Under the pieces are notes generated by a model that had not been told where the DNA came from, did not search any database, and saw only the letters and a list, made by a program, of their open reading frames with translations. A stretch of 58,093 nucleotides of DNA from an uncultured Erysipelotrichaceae bacterium (GTDB lineage Bacteria > Bacillota_I > Bacilli_A > RF39 > UBA660). The DNA is taken from positions 1-58,093 of the forward strand of contig CACWLI010000009.1 of the NCBI GenBank assembly GCA_902761685.1, in the 5' to 3' direction. Position 1 is the first letter of the stretch. Each line of letters begins with the position of its first letter. Both the position numbers and the translations under genes were made by a program. This document shows positions 27,589 through 37,006 of this stretch, in pieces.

Positions 27589-28581
27589 CTACATCCAAAC
27601 TCCATAATAAATTGCTACCATTCCAAGCATAAATCCAACTATTAAAAACATTTTAACTATATCAGTTTCTTGCCATCCTAGTTTTTCAAAATGATGATGA
27701 AGTGGTGTCATTAAGAATACTTTTTTACCAAATTTCTTAATTGCAGTTAATTGTATTATTGAACTTAATGTTTCTATTACAAATACACCACCAATAACAG
27801 CAAGTGATAATTCGTGTTTTGTAAGAATTGCTATTGCTGCAAGTGTAGCACCAAGTGATAGTGATCCAGTATCTCCCATAAATACTTTAGCTGGATGTGT
27901 GTTATACACTAGAAATCCTAGTAATGAACCAACTAATACAAAACAGAAAATTGCTATTTCTTGATATCCTTCTATCCATGAAGAACCCCATGTAATAATA
28001 CCAAAACTTAAAAATGCAACTACAGATAAACTTCCAGCAAGTCCATCTAAACCATCTGTTAAATTTACAGCGTTAGATGATCCAACAAGCAAGAATAAGA
28101 TAAACAACCCATATATCCATCCTAAATTAACATTTATTCCAAGAGAGGTAATTGTAACATATGTTGTTCCTCCACCTTGCATATATATATAGAAAAATAC
28201 TAAAGCAATTAATACTTGAATTAATAATTTTTGAGGAATACTAAGACCATCATTATTCTTATATTTAACTTTTAGAAAATCATCTACAAAGCCTAATAAA
28301 GCATATGAAATAAATACAAATATTATAATTAATAAACTATGTGATATTTCTAAACTTCCTCTTAAATATAAAAATAGCATTGTTATAAGTGTTGGAATAA
28401 TAAATATTAATCCTCCAATTGTAGGTGTTCCATTTTTATCTGCATGTCTAAATGCAGTAAAAACACTTATATTTTGCTTCATATTCATTTTTCTTAATGC
28501 AGGAATTAATAATAAGCCAATAACAACAGATGCAAAAAATCCAATCATTAATCCTAATATACTTTTAGCTAGTATTAACAT
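27589..28581 (-). CDS. mraY: Phospho-N-acetylmuramoyl-pentapeptide-transferase
   Basis: 330 residues, ten membrane segments. Signatures: GTPTIGGLIF, NLTDGLDGLAG, FMGDTGSLSLG and PLHHHFEKLGW, including the HHH motif and the catalytic aspartates. It makes lipid I from UDP-MurNAc-pentapeptide and undecaprenyl phosphate. GAGGCGAG precedes the ATG. It pairs with ftsW, but murD and murG, which usually follow, are absent, and it is separated from the mraZ group by about 5 kb. Confidence 0.97.
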   Translation of the reverse strand: MLILAKSILGLMIGFFASVVIGLLLIPALRKMNMKQNISVFTAFRHADKNGTPTIGGLIFIIPTLITMLFLYLRGSLEISHSLLIIIFVFISYALLGFVDDFLKVKYKNNDGLSIPQKLLIQVLIALVFFYIYMQGGGTTYVTITSLGINVNLGWIYGLFILFLLVGSSNAVNLTDGLDGLAGSLSVVAFLSFGIITWGSSWIEGYQEIAIFCFVLVGSLLGFLVYNTHPAKVFMGDTGSLSLGATLAAIAILTKHELSLAVIGGVFVIETLSSIIQLTAIKKFGKKVFLMTPLHHHFEKLGWQETDIVKMFLIVGFMLGMVAIYYGVWM

Positions 28582-28666
28582 AAATACTCGCCTCCTCTAT
28601 ACATATTATACTTTAATTATAAATATCCTTCATACTATTTTATTATTTGAATGTAAAGTATATGTC

Positions 28667-29590
28667 TTATACTTCTATTAAAAAATACTCTAATTCTTTA
28701 CTTTTATCATATCCTAATACTTTTATATTATAATCAATATCACTTAATTTATATAGTCTTTTTTTCAAATCTTCATAACTATAATCATTTAAATATGGAT
28801 ATAGTTTTTTTAATGTATATGGATTTGCTCCTAGTTTTTTAGATATTTCAGTATCATTATATTTTCCTTTTAATTGTTTTAATTGTAATAATAATCTTAT
28901 TTGTTTTGCTAACATATCTACAAGTATTACTTCATCAGTATTTACTTTTAATTTTTTATATGAATTTAGTGTTGATGAAACATCCTTTTTTAAATAAAAA
29001 TCTGTAAATCTAAATATTTCTTTATCAATACTTTCATTTATTAAATTCTCAATATCTTCATCAAAAATATCTTTTTCACCCATTTTATAAATTATTAGTT
29101 TTTCTACTTCACTGATAGTATAGTCTGGATTATATTCACATTTATCTAAAATAGTCTTCACTTGATTATAAGATATATTTAAATTGTTTTCTTTAAACAT
29201 ATTAGTTACATATTCATGTAATGATTTATAGTCTAATTTAGCACACTCGATAACTTTACATTTTTCTCTTAATAATTTAGTTAAATTTTTTCTTTCATCA
29301 AGTGATTCATTAGTGCACTTAAAAATAATAATATTATCATTCATATTATTTATATATTTAACTAATTCTTCTTCATTATTAGATTTTAATTTTTTAAAAG
29401 AAAAACTAGATACTATAATTAGTTTTTTTTCATTAAATAAATCAACATAATTACTTTCATTTATTATTTCAGATATACTTGATTCATTAAAGTCATATTT
29501 AATTATATTTTCTATATTTAATTTATTGACTAGTTCATTTACCTTTTTATTTAAAATATTAAAATCTTCTCCTAAAAAAACATAAATCAT
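28667..29590 (-). CDS. holA: DNA polymerase III delta subunit
   Basis: 307 residues. IYVFLGEDFNILNKKVNEL and the alternating Lys-rich helices, then VDMLAKQIRLLLQLKQLKG and LGANPYTLKKL, are typical of HolA. It loads the sliding clamp as part of the clamp loader. It follows the RnfC-like gene by two bases, so both are likely co-transcribed, and is not in its usual comEC context. Confidence 0.9.
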   Translation of the reverse strand: MIYVFLGEDFNILNKKVNELVNKLNIENIIKYDFNESSISEIINESNYVDLFNEKKLIIVSSFSFKKLKSNNEEELVKYINNMNDNIIIFKCTNESLDERKNLTKLLREKCKVIECAKLDYKSLHEYVTNMFKENNLNISYNQVKTILDKCEYNPDYTISEVEKLIIYKMGEKDIFDEDIENLINESIDKEIFRFTDFYLKKDVSSTLNSYKKLKVNTDEVILVDMLAKQIRLLLQLKQLKGKYNDTEISKKLGANPYTLKKLYPYLNDYSYEDLKKRLYKLSDIDYNIKVLGYDKSKELEYFLIEV

Positions 29591-29592
29591 AA

Positions 29593-30453
29593 CTATTTTT
29601 CCTTTATTATTACACTTCTTACGGAAGAATCTATAGCAAATTCATTTGGACTATTTATTTCTTTTCCATTTACAAGTATTTTTTTTGATCTATATGTTAT
29701 TTTTAATGCTTTTAATAATTCACCTAAGCTTGAATATAGCTTTACTTTTACAACTGTTGTTTTACCATCATTAATTGTAATAATAGTATTATCATACATA
29801 TAATCTTGATGAATAGCTTTATATATTGCAAGTATTTCTTCTACACTATAAAAAACACATTTTGCATCTTTGAATTTTCTATTAGAATGAACTATACATA
29901 TATTTAAAAATGCATTTATATATTTTTCATATGCATTAATAGAATATAAATCGTTTCTATCAATACAAATATATGCATTCTTCATGTTAAATAAATCTAA
30001 AAACTCATCAATTGCTTCTAGTATTTCTTCATATGATTCATAATTAATAACAACATCTTTTAAATCATTTTTCTTGTCATAAGAAGAATTTATTACTAAT
30101 ACAGTTTTACTATTAATCTTTTTATTTAGTCCATATTTTTCTAAAGAACTAATCATTTCACTTTTTTTAGTTTTACTAATATTTCTAACAGGATTTAATA
30201 CTTCTCTTTTATCCATAAAATTATTTTCTATAACTAATGATTTTGAAGTATATCCGTTATAATTTGTATCTTTTATTCCAAGAATCTTACCACTAATTGG
30301 ACTAAATATATTAGATCCATCATTTCTTGTTCCAAGAAAACTATTATGATAAACGTCCATATTACTATTTAGTTTTAATAATTCTTGATTATCAAAAGGA
30401 ACATAAATAAACTCTGGTGTTAAAAATGTTATATACTCTTGTACTTTTTTCAT
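29593..30453 (-). CDS. RnfC-like protein lacking iron-sulfur domains
   Basis: 286 residues. SPISGKILGI (residues about 52-61) resembles the barrel-sandwich domain of RnfC; YEEILEAIDEFLDLFNMKNA resembles the nucleotide-binding Rossmann part; TVVKVKLYSSLGELLKALKI with KKILVNGKEI resembles the SLBB domain. The two 4Fe-4S motifs (CxxCxxCxxxCP) expected at the RnfC C-terminus are missing, as is the N-terminal glycine-rich loop. It is therefore a reduced RnfC-like protein, perhaps a scaffold rather than an electron carrier. AAGGGAG precedes the ATG; holA follows by two bases. No other rnf genes are nearby. Confidence 0.6.
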   Translation of the reverse strand: MKKVQEYITFLTPEFIYVPFDNQELLKLNSNMDVYHNSFLGTRNDGSNIFSPISGKILGIKDTNYNGYTSKSLVIENNFMDKREVLNPVRNISKTKKSEMISSLEKYGLNKKINSKTVLVINSSYDKKNDLKDVVINYESYEEILEAIDEFLDLFNMKNAYICIDRNDLYSINAYEKYINAFLNICIVHSNRKFKDAKCVFYSVEEILAIYKAIHQDYMYDNTIITINDGKTTVVKVKLYSSLGELLKALKITYRSKKILVNGKEINSPNEFAIDSSVRSVIIKEK

Positions 30454-30513
30454 ATTTACTACTCCCTTAATTAATTATATATTATATTTATTTTTTTTAA
30501 AAGAAAAAGATAT

Positions 30514-30543
30514 AAAAAAAGATTCATAAAATATGAATCTTTA
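30514..30543 (-). terminator. Intrinsic terminator after the pilin-dockerin gene
   Basis: AAAGATTCAT/ATGAATCTTT stem plus seven T on the minus strand. Confidence 0.8.
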
Positions 30544-32235
30544 TTTATAGTAAATTGTATAATCACAATTTTTTTGTTTTTCTAATTGTCTACAAATATA
30601 ATTATTTTTAGTGAAATTTTTATAACATGATATTATTGTATTTTCCTTTACTTCGCTAATATCTTCATTTGAAATTAGTGTTCCCTTTGGTACCCATATT
30701 TTTTCATCTTTCTCATCACATACATAATATGGTTCTACTTCAATTTTACATGTATCTTTAATTCCACCTCTATCTACAACAGTGATTTCAGTAGAACCAG
30801 TAACAAACATTTCTTCACTTCCATTTTCAAGAGTACAACCATAACCATTATTTACACATTCTATATTTACTGTTATACCTTTATCTATTATACTTTCACC
30901 TTTAGTAAATTTACATTCTGGTCCTTTGTATTCAGATCCAGTAATAGTTGCATCTTTATCTAATAAATATTTATCATATACACTACTTCTTCCAACTGTA
31001 TATCTATTTATTTGTAAAACATCGTTATTTTCAACTGTTCCATTTTTATCTACATCTGCAATTTTTATTTCTTCTTCAGTGAATTCTTTTTTCTTTTCTA
31101 TATATGCTTTAATTAAATCTGCATCTTCGATGGTGATTTTTTCATCTTTATTAACATCCCCAAGAACTATTTTATTATATGTAATATCAGCCATTCTTAC
31201 TATATTAGTCCCATCATTTGTTGCTACAGCTTTTTCTTCTTGAGGAAGTAATCCATAACTATCATATTTACTATTATTACCACTAATATATCTCTTTATT
31301 TGAACAGCATCATCATCATTAATTTTGCCATTTTCATCTACATCTGCTAGTTTCATTTGTAAGTCATCAAATTTTAATTTACCATTATAATAATTTTTAA
31401 TAAGTTCTGAATCATTATCTGTTAATTTACCATCTTTATTAACATCTCCAATTAAATACCCCCCATAACTATTATACATAGTTAGTGCAATATTAGTTCC
31501 ATCTATAGTTGCATCCCCACTAGATGATTTATATGAATCATATACACTTGCTGCTCCTGTTATATATCTACTAATTTGAAGAGAATCATAATTATTTACT
31601 TTTCCATCTTTAGTAACATCTGCAATTTCTTTTTGTTCATCATCAAATTTAATTGAAGAATTAATATAATTATTTATTAGTTGAGCATCTTCTTCTGTTA
31701 ATTTTTTATCTCTATTAACATCTCCTAATAAATAACCATTTACACTATTATATTTGTTTAATCTAATTTCCATTCCATCATATACTAGATTTGTGTTAGG
31801 TACTTGCGTTTCATTAGCATCTATAATTTTATATTTAGCTTCTGATTTTTTAAGTCCAAATTCACTTGTAGTTATTTCAGTTTCTGTGTTAATGTAACCT
31901 GCTTCCATTTTAAATTCATCATTATAAACTACAAAATAGACTATTTCGCCAGATGAATTAAAACCAATATAATATCTTACTCCATCTCCATTTTCACTTA
32001 GTTTTCTATAGTTGTCTTCGCTATCAAAGTATACAAATTCACCATTTGCTTTTTCTGAAGCTGCTTTATAATCTTTTTTAGCTGTTTGATATATTGTTTT
32101 TATTTTAGTTAAAAATTCTTCTTCACTTTTTTGTTTTTTAAAATGTTTTGATATTGGAAAATATGCGATTATTAAAGCAATAACTATTACTATTATTATT
32201 AATAATTCAGGTAAAGTTAAACCATCCTTTTTCAC
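30541..32235 (-). CDS. Type IV pilin-like protein carrying three dockerin-like repeats
   Basis: 564 residues from the GTG at 32235, chosen because AGAGGAG is eight bases upstream and it gives a normal short prepilin leader MKKDG. The cut site and helix GLTLPELLIIIVIVIALI match class III prepilin signals (G before L, E at +5). Residues 30-150 are a pilin-like domain. Then three dockerin units, each with two EF-hand-like loops: GDVNRDKKLTEED/ADVTKDGKVNNYD (about 169-225), GDVNKDGKLTDND/ADVDENGKINDDD (262-318) and GDVNKDEKITIED/ADVDKNGTVENND (358-412). The C-terminus has about eight Cys. Dockerins bind cohesins; no cohesin is in the window. Confidence 0.85.
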   Translation of the reverse strand: MKKDGLTLPELLIIIVIVIALIIAYFPISKHFKKQKSEEEFLTKIKTIYQTAKKDYKAASEKANGEFVYFDSEDNYRKLSENGDGVRYYIGFNSSGEIVYFVVYNDEFKMEAGYINTETEITTSEFGLKKSEAKYKIIDANETQVPNTNLVYDGMEIRLNKYNSVNGYLLGDVNRDKKLTEEDAQLINNYINSSIKFDDEQKEIADVTKDGKVNNYDSLQISRYITGAASVYDSYKSSSGDATIDGTNIALTMYNSYGGYLIGDVNKDGKLTDNDSELIKNYYNGKLKFDDLQMKLADVDENGKINDDDAVQIKRYISGNNSKYDSYGLLPQEEKAVATNDGTNIVRMADITYNKIVLGDVNKDEKITIEDADLIKAYIEKKKEFTEEEIKIADVDKNGTVENNDVLQINRYTVGRSSVYDKYLLDKDATITGSEYKGPECKFTKGESIIDKGITVNIECVNNGYGCTLENGSEEMFVTGSTEITVVDRGGIKDTCKIEVEPYYVCDEKDEKIWVPKGTLISNEDISEVKENTIISCYKNFTKNNYICRQLEKQKNCDYTIYYK

Positions 32236-32294
32236 ACTAACCACTCCTCTATTATCAATATTAATTTTAACACATATAATTTTTATTTACAATT

Positions 32295-32324
32295 AAAAAA
32301 ATGATTTATTAAATCATTTAATTT
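32295..32324 (-). terminator. Intrinsic terminator after the DUF5662 gene
   Basis: AAATGATTT/AAATCATTT stem, then seven T on the minus strand. Confidence 0.7.
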
Positions 32325-32862
32325 TTTTAGTATATTTCTTATATATTTTTAATATATTTTTTTTACTTAAAAATTTTTCTCCCTCTTTTGATAATTTAAT
32401 AAAAACTTCTTCTAAAAATTTTTTTAAATTATCATTCAAAGTCATTTTAGGTTCTTCTTTATAAAAATATTCTAAAGGCATTTTATCATTATAGTGACCT
32501 TTATTATAAGTTTTAGATGCAGCTATTCTATCACATACCATTTCAAGCATATATTTAAATGGTATTATAGGCATTGGCGTTGGTGCTGCTATATCATACC
32601 AATACTCATAATGATGTTTATTTCTTCCTTTATGATGTAACCACGCTTTAGAATATCCAATATCTTTTTTACAAGCAACTAGTGGACTATACTTGCCTTC
32701 AGCTATTTTATAATACTTAACAGATTCACTAAATTCCGTATAAGAATACTTTGATAAATCATGTAATAAACCTTGAAATGGAATTCCTACTTTAATACTT
32801 AATTTAAATACTTCCCATCTATGATTATTAACTGTATGTAAATGTTTAAAAAAATACTTCAT
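32314..32862 (-). CDS. DUF5662-like protein
   Basis: 182 residues from the ATG at 32862 (GGAG seven bases upstream; an ATG four codons earlier contains that site). KYFFKHLHTVNNHRWEVFKL, GLLHDLSKYSYTEF and WLHHKGRNKHHYEYW give the repeated His/Asp pattern of DUF5662, probably a metal-dependent HD-like hydrolase, known from phage and Bacillota genomes. No signal peptide. Uses a TGA stop. It follows yneF by 30 bases. Substrate unknown. Confidence 0.75.
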   Translation of the reverse strand: MKYFFKHLHTVNNHRWEVFKLSIKVGIPFQGLLHDLSKYSYTEFSESVKYYKIAEGKYSPLVACKKDIGYSKAWLHHKGRNKHHYEYWYDIAAPTPMPIIPFKYMLEMVCDRIAASKTYNKGHYNDKMPLEYFYKEEPKMTLNDNLKKFLEEVFIKLSKEGEKFLSKKNILKIYKKYTKKIK

Positions 32863-32892
32863 TCTTAACTCCATTAAAAAATCAATAATTAA

Positions 32893-33108
32893 TTATTGAT
32901 ATTTTTGCATTTGTTTCATTAATTGATTAACTTGTTTTTGACTAGGATTTCTTCCCATTCCTCTCATTAATGCTTTTATCATTTCCTCACTAACTGGTGG
33001 GTTTTCTTTTAATTGTTTTTGAAACATTCTTTTAGTAACAAAGAAACCTACTACAAGTCCAATTATTATACCTACTACTAGATATAATACATCTATCCAT
33101 CCGTTCAT
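32893..33108 (-). CDS. yneF: UPF0154 (YneF family) small membrane protein
   Basis: 71 residues. N-terminal membrane helix (LYLVVGIIIGLVVGFFVTKR), then ENPPVSEEMIKALMRGMGRNPSQKQVNQLM, a near-complete match to the YneF family of Bacillota. AAGGAGG precedes the ATG. It follows the SirA-like gene exactly as in the Bacillus yneE-yneF order, which supports both calls. Function unknown. Confidence 0.93.
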   Translation of the reverse strand: MNGWIDVLYLVVGIIIGLVVGFFVTKRMFQKQLKENPPVSEEMIKALMRGMGRNPSQKQVNQLMKQMQKYQ

Positions 33109-33141
33109 ATATCTTCCTCCTTTTTAAATTTTATCATAAAA

Positions 33142-33576
33142 TTAATTATCTTTGCAAGAACTATATATGGTTTCATCAAGTAAGAAATAATCATGATTAT
33201 CAAAATCGCATACAAAAATATTATGAAAAGTTCTTAAATTATAAAAAAATGATGGTATGTTTTTATTTGATTTAATTTTGATATGAGAATTATTAATTAT
33301 CATTTTAGTAGATTCATTATAAAAAAAATCATTGATGGTATGAGTATAATTATAACAAATGTAGTTATCATTCTCTATATTATTTTCCCTTATATAATCA
33401 TTATATTTATTTTTGTTTATTGGAACTACTAAACTATTAAAAATATTAAAACCAAGTATTATATCTTCACTTTTTAAATAATGAATTTTTTCTAATAATT
33501 CATATAACTCTTCATAATTGTTTTTATAATTTTTAAGTATATTATCTTTTATTTCAAATAAGTAATACTTTCTCAT
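33142..33576 (-). CDS. sirA: SirA-like sporulation inhibitor of replication
   Basis: 144 residues. RKYYLFEIKDNILKNYKNN at the N-terminus and an overall length near 148 match SirA/YneE, which binds domain I of DnaA at sporulation onset to stop new rounds of replication. Sequence similarity alone is modest; the adjacent yneF on the same strand reproduces the Bacillus order and is the strongest support. GGTGATTTT precedes the ATG. The protein is rich in Asn and aromatic residues and has no membrane segment. Confidence 0.7.
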   Translation of the reverse strand: MRKYYLFEIKDNILKNYKNNYEELYELLEKIHYLKSEDIILGFNIFNSLVVPINKNKYNDYIRENNIENDNYICYNYTHTINDFFYNESTKMIINNSHIKIKSNKNIPSFFYNLRTFHNIFVCDFDNHDYFLLDETIYSSCKDN

Positions 33577-33623
33577 AAAATCACCATGATAATTTTACAA
33601 TATAAAAAGTAAAAAAAATGTAG

Positions 33624-33657
33624 AAAAAAAGAAACTATTCATCAGAATTAGTTTCTT
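33624..33657 (-). terminator. Intrinsic terminator after pbpB
   Basis: AAGAAACTA/TAGTTTCTT stem, then seven T on the minus strand; overlaps the pbpB stop. Confidence 0.8.
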
Positions 33658-35806
33658 TATATTTAGGTTCGAGTTTTACTTCAAGACTCATACCATCTTC
33701 TATAATAGTTCCTTCTTTAATTGAGTATTCAGTAGCATATCCATATCCATCATAAAATGCTTTTATATTGATTAAATTGCATAAAGTATCAATATCACTT
33801 CTTGACCATCCATTTATATTTGGCATTTTATATTCATTAGAATTAGTTAATAAGAATACTTTGTTTCCTATATTTAATTTATTTTTACTATTTGGAACTT
33901 GTTTAATTACTTTGTTTCCATTTCCTATAATTATAGGTTTTAACTTAAAATCATTAAGTATTTTTTCAACATTACTTACTTCTTTATTTATATAATTATC
34001 TAACTCAATTATTTCAGATTCATTGTCATTAGATTTACCATATATATTTAAATATGTACCAATATTTTTAACTAAGTCAGTAATACAAGGTTTTAAATAC
34101 TTACTACTATTCATTTTAGAAGCAGCTACATAAATAATAATCTCAGGATCATCCCCAGGGAATAAACCTGCAAAACTCCTAACATAGTTAGTACTTCCTT
34201 TTAAATATCCACCTCTTGGAGAAGCAATTTGAGCAGTTCCTGTCTTACCAATTAAATCATATCCAGGAATTTGATACTGTGTACCAGTTGACATTTTAGC
34301 TCTACCATCTACTACACCTCTCATTAAATCTCTCATTTTTTCTACAGTTTCTTTACTAAATACTTTTGTAATCTCTTGTCTTTCATTTTCTACTATTATA
34401 TTACCTTTGTTATCAACTACTTTTTTTACAATATATGGCTTAATCATTACGCCATCATTTCCAAGTACACTAAGTGCTTGCAGCATTTGAACACCAGTTA
34501 CAGTGATACCTTGGCCAAATGAAGCAGAAGCTACTTCTGTATTATATCTAAAATTAATAATTCCGCTACTTTCATTTGGAAGAGATATTCCTGTTTTCTT
34601 GCCAAATCCTAGTGAAGTGTAATAATCTTTTAATTTAGCTCTTCCAAGATTTAATGCAAGCTTAGTTGCTGCTACATTTGATGAACCCATAAATCCTTCA
34701 TCATATGTAATATTTCCCCAACCATAATTATTCCAGTCTTTAATAGTAGCGTCATCTACTTTTATAGTACCACTTTTATATTTTTCACTTCCATTATACA
34801 TACCAGATTCCATAGAAGACATAAAACTAAATATTTTCATTGTAGAACCAGGTTCAAAAGTATTTGCTACAAATGGATCATAATATGATTTTATTTCAAG
34901 AGTATTATTATTAAAACTTGGACTTGAAGCAACACCTAATATTTCTCCACTCTTAGCATTCATTACCGCTACAATTGCCCATTCAGGATCTGATTTTTCT
35001 AATTCAGTTCTGGCTTGTTCAGCAAACATTTGTATATTCATATCAATTGTAAGATAAATATCATCTCCAGGAATTGCTTCTTGTTCAATTTCAGGAGTAC
35101 TTGTAATTTGATATCCATATATATCAGATTGATATTCTATATATCCATTTTCTCCAGTTAATTCTTTATTGTAAAAAAGTTCTACTCCCATTTCTCCTTC
35201 ATAGTTACCACTATCATTACGTCTAGCATAACCTAAAGTATATGATAAGAAGTCTCCATTTGGATAATATCTTTTAGTACTTGCTATAAAGTCTATTCCT
35301 GGTAAATCTAGAGCATCTATTTGATCTTTAACAAGTTCTGTTATACCTCTACCACCAGGACCAAGCTCCACTTGATAAGGTACACCTGATTTACAATTAT
35401 TACCATTTTCATCACATTGTTTTATATTTGTATTTAATAAACCTAATATAGTTTCTTTTTTCATATTAATAATTGGACTTAAAGCTTCAGCAGTTTTTTC
35501 TTTATCAACTACATGATAAGGTCTAGCTGGATCTTTTGTTCTACTTGGCTCTAAATATGCAATAACAGTATAACTATTCACATCTTTAGCAAGTACTTCT
35601 TTAGTACTAGAATAAATTGTTCCACGTCTTGCTATAGTAGTCTTTTTAACTGTATCTCTATCACTAGCATAAACTGAAAGAGGTTTTCCATTAACTTCAA
35701 TATGATGAGTTCCAACATAAATGAGTTTTAAAATAATACATAAAAAAATAAAAACAACTATAATAACAAATATTATATTTATTTTTATTGCTTTTATTTT
35801 TTTCAT
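33635..35806 (-). CDS. pbpB: Division-specific class B penicillin-binding protein with PASTA domains
   Basis: 723 residues. Membrane helix at 8-28; dimerisation domain with RRGTIYSS; transpeptidase with STMK, SSN and KTGT motifs (about 325, 380 and 525); one to two PASTA-like domains at the C-terminus (KVFLLTNSNEYKMPNINGWS). It crosslinks septal peptidoglycan with FtsW. GAGGAGTAG precedes the ATG; starts seven bases after ftsL stops. PASTA domains are typical of Bacilli PbpB. Confidence 0.94.
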   Translation of the reverse strand: MKKIKAIKINIIFVIIVVFIFLCIILKLIYVGTHHIEVNGKPLSVYASDRDTVKKTTIARRGTIYSSTKEVLAKDVNSYTVIAYLEPSRTKDPARPYHVVDKEKTAEALSPIINMKKETILGLLNTNIKQCDENGNNCKSGVPYQVELGPGGRGITELVKDQIDALDLPGIDFIASTKRYYPNGDFLSYTLGYARRNDSGNYEGEMGVELFYNKELTGENGYIEYQSDIYGYQITSTPEIEQEAIPGDDIYLTIDMNIQMFAEQARTELEKSDPEWAIVAVMNAKSGEILGVASSPSFNNNTLEIKSYYDPFVANTFEPGSTMKIFSFMSSMESGMYNGSEKYKSGTIKVDDATIKDWNNYGWGNITYDEGFMGSSNVAATKLALNLGRAKLKDYYTSLGFGKKTGISLPNESSGIINFRYNTEVASASFGQGITVTGVQMLQALSVLGNDGVMIKPYIVKKVVDNKGNIIVENERQEITKVFSKETVEKMRDLMRGVVDGRAKMSTGTQYQIPGYDLIGKTGTAQIASPRGGYLKGSTNYVRSFAGLFPGDDPEIIIYVAASKMNSSKYLKPCITDLVKNIGTYLNIYGKSNDNESEIIELDNYINKEVSNVEKILNDFKLKPIIIGNGNKVIKQVPNSKNKLNIGNKVFLLTNSNEYKMPNINGWSRSDIDTLCNLINIKAFYDGYGYATEYSIKEGTIIEDGMSLEVKLEPKYKETNSDE

Positions 35807-35813
35807 AATATAT

Positions 35814-36107
35814 CTACTCCTCGTTTGAAACTACTCTAATATTACTATTATTATACTCCAAACCAAAAGTATCTGCAACTTCTAAAGCATTATCTAAAGA
35901 AGATAATTCATTTATTTTCATTTGAATGCTAGCATTCATTTGTTCTTGAGTTTGTATCTTACCCTTTAATCTTTGTAGTTCAGAATTATAAGATTGTATT
36001 TTTGCTTGTCCTACAAAGTTAACTACGATTCCAAGCACAATAAACAAAATGATAAAAGTCATCATCGTATTTTCAATTTTTAATTTTACGTATTTCTTCT
36101 TTTTCAT
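35814..36107 (-). CDS. ftsL: FtsL-like division protein
   Basis: 97 residues: basic cytoplasmic start (KKKKYVKLKIENT), one membrane helix (MMTFIILFIVLGIVVNFVG), and an extracellular coiled coil (ELQRLKGKIQTQEQMNASIQ). FtsL proteins are poorly conserved, so identity rests on size, topology and position between rsmH and pbpB, with a four-base overlap of the rsmH stop. Confidence 0.88.
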   Translation of the reverse strand: MKKKKYVKLKIENTMMTFIILFIVLGIVVNFVGQAKIQSYNSELQRLKGKIQTQEQMNASIQMKINELSSLDNALEVADTFGLEYNNSNIRVVSNEE

Positions 36108-37006
36108 CTTATCCTTTCAATTACTCTTAATTTTGAACTCCTACTTCTATTATTTATTTCAAGTTCACTTTCACTTGGTGTAATTTTTGCTATTTTTTTA
36201 GCTCTTGCTTTTAAATGTTCTGGTGTAATTGGTAGTTTTCTTGCTGATTCATCATCACTACATAAATCTTTAAAAACATTAGCTACTATTTTATCTTCAA
36301 GTGAATGAAAACTTATTACACATAGTCTTCCTCCAACATTAAGTAAATCAAATGCATCTCTAAGTGAACTTTCTAATATATCTAGTTCATGATTAACTTC
36401 AATTCTTATTGCTTGAAATACTTTTCTTGCTGGATGTGATTTATTTCTATAACTAATTGGTACATTATTTTTAATTAGTTCTGCAAGTTCTAATGTTGTA
36501 TTTATAGGTCTATTCTTAATTATTGCTTTAGCAATACTAGTACTATATTTTTCTTCTCCATACTTATAAAAAATTTCAACTAATTTTTCATAACTATATT
36601 CATTTACAACATTCCATGCAGACAATGGATTTGAAGAGTCCATTCTCATATCAAGTTTTGCATCCTTATGAAAACTAAATCCTCTTTCTTCTTCATCAAG
36701 TTGTGGACTTGATACCCCTAAATCAAATAATATTCCATCTACATTTTCATTAATATATTTTTTCATATTAACAAAATTGCTTTTAATTATTTTAAAGTTA
36801 TCAGATATGTTTGATAACTTTTCTGTAGAATATTTAATTGCTTCATCATCTTGATCAAAGGCGAATAGAAACCCCTTTTTATTCAATTTCTTTAATATCT
36901 CGCCTGAATGTCCTGCATATCCTACAGTAGCATCTATATAAATTTTACCCTCTGATACATTTAAGTATTCTATTACCTCTTCTAGTAATACGCTTTTATG
37001 CTTCAT
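36104..37006 (-). CDS. rsmH: 16S rRNA m4C1402 methyltransferase
   Basis: 300 residues. HKSVLLEEVIEYL, DATVGYAGHSGEIL (SAM-binding), DGILFDLGVSSPQLDE and RVFQAIRIEVN-type HPARKVFQAIRIEVNHEL match RsmH/MraW. Methylates N4 of C1402 in the 30S P site. It overlaps the mraZ end by 11 bases, with no separate ribosome site, in the standard mraZ-rsmH-ftsL-pbpB order. Confidence 0.97.
   Translation of the reverse strand: MKHKSVLLEEVIEYLNVSEGKIYIDATVGYAGHSGEILKKLNKKGFLFAFDQDDEAIKYSTEKLSNISDNFKIIKSNFVNMKKYINENVDGILFDLGVSSPQLDEEERGFSFHKDAKLDMRMDSSNPLSAWNVVNEYSYEKLVEIFYKYGEEKYSTSIAKAIIKNRPINTTLELAELIKNNVPISYRNKSHPARKVFQAIRIEVNHELDILESSLRDAFDLLNVGGRLCVISFHSLEDKIVANVFKDLCSDDESARKLPITPEHLKARAKKIAKITPSESELEINNRSRSSKLRVIERIR

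Noticed and set aside
30541..32235. Reading the dockerin units as simple EF-hand calcium sensors
   Set aside because: Paired loops with the spacing and the GDV-N-x-D start fit dockerin type I better, though calcium binding itself is likely.
32314..32862. DUF5662 gene as a phage remnant
   Set aside because: The family occurs in phage, but the flanking genes (yneF, pilin) are chromosomal and no phage structural gene is near.
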